Shown here: positions 25,157 through 33,271 of the stretch, one piece after another
How the letters are laid out: each line of letters begins with the position of its first letter
Numbering within the stretch: position 1 is the first letter of the stretch
Source of the DNA: JBKCUA01 sp046318675
Lineage (GTDB): Bacteria; Pseudomonadota; Alphaproteobacteria; JAJTHO01
Length of the DNA stretch: 59,737 bases
Direction of reading: 5' to 3'
NCBI GenBank assembly: GCA_046318675.1
Contig: JBKCUA010000028.1
Span: 1-59,737 of the forward strand
Translations under genes and position numbers: made by a program
The notes under the pieces: model-generated
What the model was told of the DNA's origin: nothing
The model's database searches: none
Seen by the model: only the letters and a program-made list of their open reading frames with translations

Positions 25157-27640
25157 ATGCCCCTCACCCTCCTTGACGCCTCCGGCTATATTTTCCGGGC
25201 TTATCACGCCCTGCCGCCGCTGTCGGCGCCGGACGGCACGCCCGTGGGCGCGGTGTATGGGTTTTGCTCGATGCTGCTGAAGCTGGCGGATAGCCTTCCC
25301 CAGACACGGGCGCTGGCGGTGTTTGACGCCGGGCGGCAGACGTTCCGGCAGGAGATTTACACGGACTACAAAGCCCACCGGCCGCCACCCCCGGCTGATC
25401 TGGTGCCGCAATTTGCCCTGGTGCGGGAGGCTGCCGCCGCCTTCGGCCTGCCCGGCGTCGAGCTGCCGGGGTTTGAGGCCGACGATTTGCTGGCCAGCTA
25501 CGCCAAGGGGGCCAGCGATATTATCATCGTCACCAGCGATAAGGACATGCTGCAACTCCTGCGCCCCGGCGTGCGGATTTACGATCCGGTGAAGTATGCG
25601 TTCCTGAGCGACGACGACGCGGTGAAGAAATTCGGCGTGCCCCCGGCAAAGGTTCCCGACGTGCAGGCTCTTATCGGCGATGCCTCGGACAACGTCCCCG
25701 GCGTGCCGGGCATTGGGGTAAAAACAGCGGCAGAATTGATCCTAGCCTACGGCGATCTGGAGGGCGTGCTGGCCGCCGCCGCGTCCGGAGCCATCACCCA
25801 AACCAAACGCCGCCAGAGCCTGATGGACAACGCCGAGCTTGCCCGCGTGTCCTTGCGCCTTGTCCGCCTCAAAGACGATGCCCCCCTGCCCGTTGCCGCT
25901 GAGGCTGCGCCCCTGCTCAAGCCCGACCGGGAACGCTTCGCGGCGTTTTTGAACAAGATGGGCTTTCGCAGCCTGCTCTCCCGCCTCGGCCAGCCGGTGC
26001 AGCAAACCCTGTTTGACGATCCAAGCCCCGTCCCTGCTGCTCCACCTGTCGCTGCTGCGGCGATTACCCCCGATGCCCTCCGCGCCAAGGCACTGCTCTG
26101 GGGCGCGCTGGCCGTGCATCAGGGGGAAACAGGCTGGGAGGCCGCCCTGCCCGACGGTACGGCGTATACCCTTAATGAGTCCCCCACCCTCAGCGATCCG
26201 GCGGTGCGGATCATCGGGTATGATTTCAAGCGCGCGGGCATCCTTCCGGGGTGGGGCGATGACGTGATGCTCATGGCCTATGCCGTCGAAGGGGCAAGCC
26301 AATCCCACGCTCTTGAGGATCTCTGCCATCGTCACGCCCCCGGCCAGCACGGCGCGGCGGCCCTCATGACCGTTTGGCAAACCCTGAATACTCGCCTGGG
26401 TGAACGTCAGGCCGCCGCCGTCTATGCCACCTTGGAAAAGCCCCTCCTGCCCATCCTTGCCCGGATGGAAAAAGCCGGGATTGCCGTGGATAAAAAGGTG
26501 CTGGCTGATTTAAGCCAGCATTACGGCAATGAACTCACCCGCCTGGAGGCCGACATCTTCCGCCTCGCCGGGCATCCGTTCAACATCGCCTCCCCCAAGC
26601 AATTGGGGGTAGTCCTGTTTGATGAGATGGGCCTGCCCGCCCCGAAAAAAAGCAAAACCGGGCAGTACCAGACGGGCAGCGACGTGCTGGAACCCCTCGC
26701 CGAACAAGGCCACGCCATTGCCGCCGCCGTCTTGGAATGGCGGGGCATGGCCAAGCTCAAGGGCACCTACGCCGACGCCTTGCAAGAGGCTATCAACTCG
26801 GACACCGGACGGATTCATGCCCGCTTTCTGCAAACCGCCACCGCCACCGGACGGCTGTCCTGCGCCGAGCCGAACCTGCAAAACATCCCCATCCGCACGG
26901 CGGAGGGGCGCAAACTTCGAGCGGCCTTCATCGCCCCACCGGGCAAGGTATTGGTGAGCCTTGATTACTCCCAGATTGAGCTGCGCCTGCTCGCCCATTG
27001 CGCCGCAGTCCCCGCCCTGCGCCAAGCCATTCGGGAGGGTGCCGATCTCCACGCCCAAACGGCCGAGGCCGTCTTCGGCACCTCCTCCCCCGAACACCGC
27101 CGCCGCGCCAAGGCCGTCAACTTCGGGATTATCTACGGCATCTCCGCCTTTGGCCTCGCCCAGCAACTGGGCGTCCCCAAAGCCGAGGCCGCCGGCATCA
27201 TTGAGCGGTACTTCGCCGCCTACCCGGAAATAAAAACCTGGATGGAGGCCACTATCCACACCGCCCGCCAAAACGGCTTTATTGCCACCCTGTTTGGCCG
27301 CACGGTCTTCACCCCCCACATCCACGACAAGAACGGCGCGTTGCGCCAGTTTGCCGAACGCGCCGCTGTCAATGCTCCTTTGCAAGGCTCCGCCGCTGAC
27401 CTGCTCCGCCGGGCCATGGTGCGGCTGGATACCTCACTGCAAGAACAACAGCTAGCCTCTCGCATCGTGCTGCAAGTCCATGATGAGCTGATTCTCGAAT
27501 GCCCTAGGGATGAGGCTGAAGTGGTCACACAACTGGCACGGAAAATCATGGTCGGGGCGGCGTTGCCGCTGGTTTCGCTGTCGGTGCCGTTAGTGGTTGA
27601 AGCTGCGGCAGGGCAGACCTGGGAGATAGCTCATGGATAA
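25157..27640 (+). CDS. polA: DNA polymerase I, apparently without proofreading site
   Basis: 827 residues from ATG 25157 (MPLTLLDASGYIFRAYHALP); a TTG three codons earlier is less likely. The 5'-3' exonuclease domain is complete (FEADDLLASYA, TSDKDMLQLL, GDASDNVPGVPGIGVKTA). The 3'-5' exonuclease region (about residues 305-420) is short and lacks the DxE metal motif; the equivalent position reads ALLWGALAV. The polymerase domain is intact: RLSCAEPNLQNIPIRT, DYSQIELRLLAH, AKAVNFGIIYGIS and the VHDELILE metal site. It should still fill gaps and remove primers but probably not proofread. It overlaps ogt by 8 bp. Confidence 0.95.
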   Translation: MPLTLLDASGYIFRAYHALPPLSAPDGTPVGAVYGFCSMLLKLADSLPQTRALAVFDAGRQTFRQEIYTDYKAHRPPPPADLVPQFALVREAAAAFGLPGVELPGFEADDLLASYAKGASDIIIVTSDKDMLQLLRPGVRIYDPVKYAFLSDDDAVKKFGVPPAKVPDVQALIGDASDNVPGVPGIGVKTAAELILAYGDLEGVLAAAASGAITQTKRRQSLMDNAELARVSLRLVRLKDDAPLPVAAEAAPLLKPDRERFAAFLNKMGFRSLLSRLGQPVQQTLFDDPSPVPAAPPVAAAAITPDALRAKALLWGALAVHQGETGWEAALPDGTAYTLNESPTLSDPAVRIIGYDFKRAGILPGWGDDVMLMAYAVEGASQSHALEDLCHRHAPGQHGAAALMTVWQTLNTRLGERQAAAVYATLEKPLLPILARMEKAGIAVDKKVLADLSQHYGNELTRLEADIFRLAGHPFNIASPKQLGVVLFDEMGLPAPKKSKTGQYQTGSDVLEPLAEQGHAIAAAVLEWRGMAKLKGTYADALQEAINSDTGRIHARFLQTATATGRLSCAEPNLQNIPIRTAEGRKLRAAFIAPPGKVLVSLDYSQIELRLLAHCAAVPALRQAIREGADLHAQTAEAVFGTSSPEHRRRAKAVNFGIIYGISAFGLAQQLGVPKAEAAGIIERYFAAYPEIKTWMEATIHTARQNGFIATLFGRTVFTPHIHDKNGALRQFAERAAVNAPLQGSAADLLRRAMVRLDTSLQEQQLASRIVLQVHDELILECPRDEAEVVTQLARKIMVGAALPLVSLSVPLVVEAAAGQTWEIAHG

Positions 27641-28103
27641 AACTGTAATCACCGTCACCACCCCCACCCGTCTGGGGTTGATGCGCTGCGTCGCCACCCC
27701 GCGCGGGCTGTGCGCCGTCAGTTTTGGGGACACCGAACCAACAAAGCAGGACTGCCCCGACGCCTTGTCTGTATGGATCAAAGCCCTGAACGCCTACTTA
27801 GAGCATCAACACCCCTTCGATACCACCTTGCCCATTGACGTGCAGGGAACCCCCTTTCAACGCACGGTATGGCAGTACCTGCAAACCATCCCGGCGGGGG
27901 AGGTGCGATCCTACGCCGAGGTTGCCGCCGCCATCGGCAAGCCCGCCGCCGTTCGCGCCGTGGCCTCGGCCTGCGCGAAAAACGCCTTGGCCTTGGTCAT
28001 CCCCTGCCACCGGGTGGTGCGCAGCGATGGATCGCTGGGGGGTTATCGCTGGGGGGTGGAGCGCAAGCGGGCGTTGCTTAAGGCGGAGGGGTCGGTTGGG
28101 TGA
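27633..28103 (+). CDS. ogt: Methylated-DNA-protein-cysteine methyltransferase
   Basis: 156-residue suicide repair enzyme that moves alkyl groups from O6-alkylguanine to its own cysteine. The active site is PCHRVVRSDGSLGGYRWG near residue 125, preceded by the helix-turn-helix GEVRSYAEVAAAIGKPAAVRAVASAC. The N-terminal ribonuclease-like domain is short, as in Ogt. Its ATG lies inside the last codons of polA, so the two are translationally coupled: a repair polymerase with a repair methyltransferase. Confidence 0.95.
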   Translation: MDKTVITVTTPTRLGLMRCVATPRGLCAVSFGDTEPTKQDCPDALSVWIKALNAYLEHQHPFDTTLPIDVQGTPFQRTVWQYLQTIPAGEVRSYAEVAAAIGKPAAVRAVASACAKNALALVIPCHRVVRSDGSLGGYRWGVERKRALLKAEGSVG

Positions 28104-28175
28104 TCCCGGACGGGGATGTTCATTCTATTTGTTTAAATAGCTGACTGAAAAGCTTTTTTTGAACCTTTTTTAAAG

Positions 28176-28315
28176 GCAGGCACTGCCGCCTGTTGCCCCC
28201 TTTCCCCGCACGGCGGGGGAAGGTGAGGAAGGGGGTGTTTAAAATTATTTGTATTCATGCTTTTCCCCCCTCCCCGGCCCTCCCCCGCAAGCGGGAGAGG
28301 GAGTTGCACCGCGTC
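28176..28315. repeat. R3 GC-rich double-hairpin repeat
   Basis: Second R3 copy: GCCTGTTGCCCCC, CTTTCCCCGC/GCGGGGGAAGG, GTGAGGAAGGGGGTGTTTAA, then a spacer and CCTCCCCGG/CTCCCCCGC with AAGCGGGAGAGGG. Loops and spacer differ from the 24757 copy while stems are kept. It lies 70 bp after the ogt stop and could also act as a 3' stabilising or terminating structure. Confidence 0.75.
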
Positions 28316-28592
28316 CTTCGATAGGCGCATAAGAGCATAAGACTTGTGTGCATAGAGTAGCCCAGAGGGAGAGGAGTTCCCAGTTCCGCGCTCATATCAC
28401 CCCTCTTCCCACTGGGAGAGGAGCCGGGGGTGAGGGCGTTTCAGGATGATACATTATCAATGATGCAACCCGCTATAACCCAAAAAATCCTCAAAAAAAT
28501 TTTACGTAAAAAAACTATTGACACAGCCATAAAAAAATTGCAGCCCACATCTTGACTGCCATCAATCGGCTTGATACAGTGATTTTAGTCCT

Positions 28593-28932
28593 CAAAGACC
28601 TGGCCAGGCACCGAGACTTTACCGCTCTTCTGCTTCTCTCTCTTCCAAAAGAAGACACAAGGGAAGAAAAACAGGGGGCGGCGGACAAGCTTCCAGAAAG
28701 TCCTTCCAGGAAGGCATTTTTTGAAAGTAAGACGCAAGATCCGGGATGGGAAAAAGGTTTCCCCTCCCCCTTGTGATTGCAGGCAGTACAAAAGCTTCCA
28801 GAAATCAGGAAAGCAGGCTCAATCAAAAAACGGGAGCCCCGGTTCCTCGTTAACCGCGGGCGTTGATCCCCCCTTCCCCCCGCCGCTTGCGCGGAGGGGA
28901 AGGCTTGCCCTGATATATAAAATTTTATTAAA
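28593..28932 (-). ncRNA. R4 element copy A: candidate structured RNA repeat downstream of pdxH
   Basis: About 340 bp that recurs, inverted in the window, at 59395-59737. Both copies begin within about 10 bp of a stop codon (pdxH here, the MFS gene there) and have the same orientation relative to that gene. Stems are conserved through paired changes: CGGTT/AACCG here is CGATC/GATCG in copy B, and GGGAAA/TTTCCC here corresponds to GGAGAGA/TCTCTCC. A third stem, CCGC/GCGG inside CCTTCCCC...GGGGAAGG, keeps its pairs with a different loop. Long invariant blocks lie between (GAAAGTAAGACGCAAGAT, ATCAGGAAAGCAGG). No reading frame is shared. I match it to no known RNA family. Confidence 0.6.
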
Positions 28933-28939
28933 AATTATA

Positions 28940-29545
28940 TTAAGGATAAATACGATGCGCCCGCCAAGGTGCATCATCCCCCGCTCTTTCAAACACCACC
29001 CGGTCGTGGAGCCGATACGGCATATCATTCCAGAATTCAATATGATCCGGGACAACCCGCCAGCCGCCCCAATGGGGGGGGCGGGGCACATCCTGTCCTT
29101 CATACTGCGCCGTAACCGCCGCGAGGCGGTGCTCAAAAAATCCCCGATCCGGGAGGATCGCCGACTGATCCGAGGCCCAAGCTCCCAGCTGGCTCACCCG
29201 TGGGCGACTGGCAAAATAGGCATCGGCTTCCGCCGCGCTGGTACGCTCTACCCTACCCTCCACCCGCACCTGACGGCGCAGGGATTTCCAGTGAAAAAGC
29301 AATGCCGCCACCGGGTGCGCGGCCAAGGCCTTGGCTTTGCGAGAGTGATTATTGGTGTAAAAAACAAACCCCCGCTCATCGATGCCCTTGAGCAACACCA
29401 TCCGCACCGATGGTCGCCCGTCGCTGTCCACCGTGGCTAGCGCCATGGCATTGGGATCATTAGGTTCTTTCACAGTAGCTTCAGCAAACCACTGCTCAAA
29501 CAACGGCAATGGGGCAAGGCTTGTTAGATCAGAAGGCAGGGTCAT
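28940..29545 (-). CDS. pdxH: Pyridoxamine 5'-phosphate oxidase
   Basis: 201-residue FMN enzyme that oxidises pyridoxamine or pyridoxine phosphate to PLP. Visible motifs: NAMALATVDSDGRPSVRMVLLKG (FMN and substrate site), FYTNNHSRKAKALAAHPVAALLFHW, RQVRVEGRVERTS, and the C-terminal WRVVPDHIEFW and RLHDRVVFER. The length is normal. Its ATG overlaps the msrA stop by 4 bp. The R4 element follows its stop by about 8 bp. Confidence 0.96.
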   Translation of the reverse strand: MTLPSDLTSLAPLPLFEQWFAEATVKEPNDPNAMALATVDSDGRPSVRMVLLKGIDERGFVFYTNNHSRKAKALAAHPVAALLFHWKSLRRQVRVEGRVERTSAAEADAYFASRPRVSQLGAWASDQSAILPDRGFFEHRLAAVTAQYEGQDVPRPPHWGGWRVVPDHIEFWNDMPYRLHDRVVFERAGDDAPWRAHRIYP

Positions 29546-30126
29546 GGCTGGCTCATTTTTTGCTGGAGGTGCTGCAACCGTTCATCCCGGCCACACCCGG
29601 CGCGGTAGCTTTTATAGCGATTACTGTTTTTAATATGAAAATCTTGATGGTAATCCTCCGCCGGATAAAACACGCTGGTTGGAACGATGAGGGTTGCCAC
29701 CTTCTGGCCAAGCTTTCGTTCGATGGCTGTTTTTGAGGCTTCAGCGGCGATTTTCTCCGCATCATTGGCCACAAAAATCCCGGCCAGATACTGGCTACCC
29801 TTATCGCAAAACTGACCCCGCGCGTCCAGCGGATCAACATTACGCCAGAAGATATCCAGCAAGTTTTTATAGCTGACCTTGGCCGGATCATAGGTTACTT
29901 CAATCGCCTCAACGTGCCCTGTATTGCCCAATGATACCCGCTCATACGTTGGGTTTTGGGTATGCCCACCTGTATAACCCGACACCACATGGGTTACCCC
30001 CGGCACTACGGAGAATTCGGCCTGCATACACCAAAAACATCCCCCGGCAAACACCGCTTTTTCCAAGCCTGTAGCCATAGCGTTCCCTCCACTCAATAGA
30101 ACAAACAAGACAGCCCAAAACCGCAT
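29542..30126 (-). CDS. msrA: Peptide methionine sulfoxide reductase MsrA, probably exported
   Basis: 194 residues. The catalytic motif GGCFWCMQAEFSVVPGV is close to the N-terminus, followed by VVSGYTGGHTQNPTYERVS and GHVEAIEV. The first 18 residues (MRFWAVLFVLLSGG, then NAMA) form a short signal peptide, so a periplasmic enzyme is likely; an internal ATG at codon 17 would give a cytosolic form. It reduces methionine-S-sulfoxide in proteins. It is coupled to pdxH through an ATGA overlap. Confidence 0.93.
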   Translation of the reverse strand: MRFWAVLFVLLSGGNAMATGLEKAVFAGGCFWCMQAEFSVVPGVTHVVSGYTGGHTQNPTYERVSLGNTGHVEAIEVTYDPAKVSYKNLLDIFWRNVDPLDARGQFCDKGSQYLAGIFVANDAEKIAAEASKTAIERKLGQKVATLIVPTSVFYPAEDYHQDFHIKNSNRYKSYRAGCGRDERLQHLQQKMSQP

Positions 30127-30212
30127 TATCCCCTTTTACCGCAACCCGCCCGCAATAGCCAGCATCCTGTCGTTAACCACGCCGTAACCTTTTTCCCTTT
30201 AGGCTCAACATT

Positions 30213-30638
30213 ATGCCCCACACCCTCACCATCACCGAACACGCCGCCCGCGCCTTGGCCATTGCCTCCGGCGACAAGGCTGAGGCGGCGCGGCTACTGG
30301 TGCGCTGGGCCAACGATGATATGCACTTATACAAAGCCTTGACCAAGGATTACCTCACCGGTGGTGCCAACCGCGCCGTGCAAGTCGCGGCCAGAGCGCG
30401 GGGCAAAAGCCGCGTCACAAGACCCCTCGACGTCTCTAGCCAGCGACATATCCCCCAAGGTGCCCTCCCAGCCGCCGCCCTGGAAGCCGCTCTCTCCCGC
30501 ATCAAAACCGATGCCCCGCGCCAGCCCAAGCGTCAGGAAAAAAACCTCCGCACCCTTGCCAAAAGCTACCTCGCCAAAAAAGTTGATGAGGCCGCCAGCC
30601 GGGGCGAAAAACTCCACCCCGTAAGGGGGAAGCGGTAG
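30213..30638 (+). CDS. Hypothetical basic protein
   Basis: 141 residues. The N-terminal half looks helical and structured (EHAARALAIASGDKAEAARLLVRW); the C-terminal half is very basic (RQPKRQEKNLRTLAKSYLAKKV) and ends in GKR. No signal or membrane segment is seen. I do not recognise a family; the basic tail would suit nucleic-acid binding, which is inference only. It is convergent with the brnTA remnant. Confidence 0.5.
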   Translation: MPHTLTITEHAARALAIASGDKAEAARLLVRWANDDMHLYKALTKDYLTGGANRAVQVAARARGKSRVTRPLDVSSQRHIPQGALPAAALEAALSRIKTDAPRQPKRQEKNLRTLAKSYLAKKVDEAASRGEKLHPVRGKR

Positions 30639-30648
30639 GAAACTCTCG

Positions 30649-30909
30649 TTAACCCGCCGCCTGCACAATCGCCAGCAACGTTTTATCAATGCGCGTCTGC
30701 CAGCCTGCGCCCCTAGCCTTGAAAAAGGCCACGACTTCCGGGGATAAGCGTAGGCTCACGGCCTGTTTATGGGCTTGGCCTTTTTTGGCGCGCTGGCGGC
30801 GACTCCACGCCGCCAGTTCCGGCAACGCCTCCCGCAGGGGCCGCGCCGTGGCCAGTTCCGCCGCCGTTAGGGGCGCATCATCGGCGTAATTAATATCCTT
30901 TTTTTTCAT
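30649..30909 (-). CDS. brnA: BrnA-type antitoxin
   Basis: 86 residues from the ATG at 30909 (MKKKDINYADDAPLTAAEL), preceded by AGGAGGAGAAATGTT, a strong ribosome-binding site. The C-terminal part QAVSLRLSPEVVAFFKARGAGWQTRIDKTL is the ribbon-helix-helix DNA-binding segment of BrnA. BrnA neutralises the BrnT ribonuclease and represses the operon. The gene overlaps the end of brnT, as usual, but the toxin frame upstream carries a stop codon. Confidence 0.85.
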   Translation of the reverse strand: MKKKDINYADDAPLTAAELATARPLREALPELAAWSRRQRAKKGQAHKQAVSLRLSPEVVAFFKARGAGWQTRIDKTLLAIVQAAG

Positions 30910-31162
30910 AACATTTCTCCTCCTGTGCATTGGAACGGCGCATACTGATAAGACGCACCGCGTCCCCGCGCCTGGTAAAAATCACGGTATGCAGCTTGCC
31001 GTACAGCAACCCAATAGCCGCAAACCTCAGTTCGCCATCACCATGACGACTTCTATCAATCAGTACTGCTTCATCCCATTCAAAACTTTAAGCTTCTTCA
31101 AAAATAAGACCATGTTTACCGCTATTGGTCACATTTTTTACTTGATCCCATTCAAAAAACAT
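30890..31162 (-). pseudogene. brnT: BrnT toxin gene with an internal stop codon
   Basis: The minus strand from ATG 31162 reads MFFEWDQVKN, then GKHGLIFEEA, a TAA at 31088-31090, and in the same frame SFEWDEAVLIDRSRHGDGEL, RFAAIGLLYGKLHTVIFTRRG, DAVRLISMRRSNAQEE, ending 17 bp into brnA. Apart from the TAA it is a normal BrnT ribonuclease toxin of about 90 residues. The single stop should inactivate the toxin unless it is read through. The antitoxin frame is intact. Confidence 0.85.
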
Positions 31163-31208
31163 ATTTATGTATATACATAAAACGGAAGGGTGTCAAGCAG
31201 AATATCCG

Positions 31209-31314
31209 TGGCGCCTTTATTAACCCATTTATGGGGATGAGTGGATAGAAAGGGATTTGCGAGCAAGAACCTGACGACCCCAATCGTCCTAGAAATGAGG
31301 TTAATAGAGGTGCC
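31209..31314. repeat. R1 element, shortened copy
   Basis: 106 bp with a diverged left terminus (GGCGCCTTTATTAACC) and a right terminus GGTTAATAGAGGTGCC. The interior has lost about 40 bp relative to the 11928 copy. It ends 8 bp from the stop codon of yqeY and lies downstream of that gene. Confidence 0.8.
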
Positions 31315-31321
31315 TTTAAAT

Positions 31322-31789
31322 TTAACCCGCCAACACCCTCTTCACCACCTCGCCCGCTTTCGCCATGTCCAGCTGCCCGGCGTATTGCCCGCGCAGGGCG
31401 GCCATGACCTTGCCCATGTCCTTGATGGAGGTGGCTCCAACTTCCGCAACAACAGCGCGGATAGCCTGCTCGGCGGCGGCCTCGTCCAACTGCTTGGGTA
31501 AATAACCCTGAAGAATGACCACTTCGGCCTCTTCCTTGGCGGCGGCCTCAAGTGCTCCGCCCTGACGGTACATCTGGGCGGATTCTTGCCGTTGTTTCAC
31601 CATGCCCTCAATCATCCGCAGGATATCGGCCTCACCAATTCCCTCCAGATTCCCTGATGGCCGCGCCTCAATATCTTTTTCCTTCAACTTGGCCAACATC
31701 ATCCGTACCACGGACAGGCGCAAGGTGTCTTTTTCCCGCAAGGCGGTTTTCATGTCATCGGTCAGGCGGATGCGAAGGGGTGTGCTCAT
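31322..31789 (-). CDS. yqeY: GatB/YqeY domain-containing protein
   Basis: 155-residue helical protein homologous to the tail domain of the GatB amidotransferase subunit, with MSTPLRIRLTDDMKTALREKDTLRL at the start and the C-terminal SIKDMGKVMAALRGQYAGQLD. Family members are thought to act on or bind tRNA; the exact role is unknown. In many alphaproteobacteria it sits next to carA, dnaG and rpoD; here those genes are 3-16 kb away. Its last 119 bp are duplicated at 7617-7735. Confidence 0.93.
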   Translation of the reverse strand: MSTPLRIRLTDDMKTALREKDTLRLSVVRMMLAKLKEKDIEARPSGNLEGIGEADILRMIEGMVKQRQESAQMYRQGGALEAAAKEEAEVVILQGYLPKQLDEAAAEQAIRAVVAEVGATSIKDMGKVMAALRGQYAGQLDMAKAGEVVKRVLAG

Positions 31790-31829
31790 AGGGTCTTTTA
31801 TATCGTCCGAAAGGGCACTTGGCGATAAA

Positions 31830-32006
31830 TTTTGTCATCAATGCCTTTAACAACCCTATTAAACAGGCCTGATTTAACCTAAAAGAGAATAAGTATCGCA
31901 AATATTCTATTAATTAACTATTTTACAACCTTTTTAAGGCATCATTAAACCTCGATGTTGCTCCATCTCACTGACCCCGGGATAATCTCCCGGGGTTTTT
32001 GTTTTT
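31830..32006 (+). ncRNA. Candidate small RNA or leader ending in an intrinsic terminator
   Basis: Between the divergent yqeY and methyltransferase genes there is a plus-strand terminator: CCCCGGG, a 7-base loop, CCCGGGG, then a T-rich run (31975-32006). No upstream protein gene on that strand could use it. A possible promoter, TTGTCA followed by TATTAA, lies near 31832-31860. It could be a small RNA of roughly 100-150 nt or an attenuated leader of the downstream gene. Confidence 0.4.
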
Positions 32007-32059
32007 CGCAAGAGAAAGCTACCGAATTTTAATATTTACACTTTCTTTGTGGGGCGTGT

Positions 32060-33205
32060 ATGATCGCCACGCTCATCCCGCCGCCCAAAATTCTGTCGCT
32101 CAGCAAGGCTGAGCAGGCCTTTATACGCTTGTTTACATCATTACGTGCAGGAACCTTACAAATATTTTTCCCTAGTGGACAATCCATTGCTATTAAAGGC
32201 TCAGGCCTTGGGGTAGAGGCACAACTGTACCTTGCTTCCCCAGATTTGGCCGCGTCCTGGCGTCGTGATGGTGCGATGGCGATACTGCACTCCTATCAAC
32301 AGGGAAAGTGGGACAGCCCTGACTTATTAAAATTATTTTATTTATTTTTCACCAACCTTGATGTATTGGATGCGGCGTTTGCCCATCGTCGGCGATCATG
32401 GTGGCGGTGGTGGCGTCATTCAAGTGCGCCGGATAACGCGCCTATTCCTTCTGTATGCCTTGGGGCAAACCACGATGCCAGCGGCGCGATTTTTCCCAAA
32501 GACAACAAAAATCTTGCAAAAGCGCAAGAACATAAACGCAACCTATTGCTGACCCGCCTGGAGATTAAACCAGAAGAACAAGTGTTGGAAATTGGCTGCG
32601 GTCGCGGTGCACTAGCTGAATTAATTATCACTAGGGCAGAGGCTGGGTACACCGGGGTGGTGGCATCACAGGAAGACTGGCACGATGCGCGCAAACGACT
32701 GGGGGATTTGCGTTATAAAAACCGCCAAAAGGCAAGTATTCGGTTTCATCCTTTTTGGGCATTAGATGGCAGGTATGATGCCATTGCCATGCTTGAAACG
32801 CTGGAAAGTGTGGCCGTCAACAAACGCTTGGCGATGCTACGATGCCTTAAAAAATTGTTGCGAGCTAAAGGTAGGCTAGCACTGCAAACTGTATTGGTAC
32901 CTGAAGAGGCGCAGGAAGCATCGGCCAACAATGGCCTTTTATCATTAGCATCGTTTCCGGGTCGATTTTTTTGGGGGAAAAAGACACTGGAAAAGGGATT
33001 AGCAGGAGTATATCTCACACTCGATGAACCGCTGATCTTCAATCGTCATTATGCCCAAACGCTGCGGACGTGGCGGGATCGATTACCAGAGGATCATAAT
33101 GCCCCCCATAACCGGGGTTGGGCACTTCGCCTAGCCGCGTTGGAAGCAGCATTTTTAGGAGGACAACTGCAAGCGTTACAGGCCACTGTGCGCCATACCA
33201 CGTAG
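32060..33205 (+). CDS. Divergent CFA-synthase-like SAM methyltransferase
   Basis: 381 residues. The layout resembles cyclopropane-fatty-acyl-phospholipid synthase: an N-terminal domain (PSGQSIAIKGSGLGVEAQLYLAS, AMAILHSYQQGKWDSPDL) followed by a Rossmann methyltransferase domain with VLEIGCGRGALAELI near residue 178. The catalytic-half motifs are poorly kept: where the family has EMFEHVG this reads LETLESVAV. It may act on a different lipid or be less active. The gene has an ATG start and is well spaced from the cyclophilin gene downstream. Confidence 0.7.
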   Translation: MIATLIPPPKILSLSKAEQAFIRLFTSLRAGTLQIFFPSGQSIAIKGSGLGVEAQLYLASPDLAASWRRDGAMAILHSYQQGKWDSPDLLKLFYLFFTNLDVLDAAFAHRRRSWWRWWRHSSAPDNAPIPSVCLGANHDASGAIFPKDNKNLAKAQEHKRNLLLTRLEIKPEEQVLEIGCGRGALAELIITRAEAGYTGVVASQEDWHDARKRLGDLRYKNRQKASIRFHPFWALDGRYDAIAMLETLESVAVNKRLAMLRCLKKLLRAKGRLALQTVLVPEEAQEASANNGLLSLASFPGRFFWGKKTLEKGLAGVYLTLDEPLIFNRHYAQTLRTWRDRLPEDHNAPHNRGWALRLAALEAAFLGGQLQALQATVRHTT

Positions 33206-33271
33206 GCGCAGATTTTTCTTGCCGTTGTGGCGGCGTATCGGCTAGCTGTTGCCTCGCAACAGGGGGCAACC

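Larger units (their letters stand above)
28104..28939. other. 836 bp non-coding stretch between ogt and pdxH holding R3 and R4 repeats
   Basis: No gene is supported here. It holds an R3 double hairpin (28176-28315), a further hairpin around CCTCTTCCC/GGGAGAGG (about 28392-28413), an A/T-rich section with TTGACA near 28518, and the large R4 element (28593-28932). Short open frames on both strands fall inside R4 and are not conserved as protein in its second copy. Confidence 0.7.

Noticed and set aside
26510..27385. 291-codon frame antisense to polA
   Set aside because: Glycine-rich, no known motif, fully inside the conserved polymerase domain of polA.
28593..28932. Reading R4 as an IscB/IsrB omega RNA or a group II intron
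   Set aside because: No IscB/IsrB or reverse transcriptase gene is in the window, and I see no intron domain V hairpin. I cannot exclude a distant relation without a covariance search.
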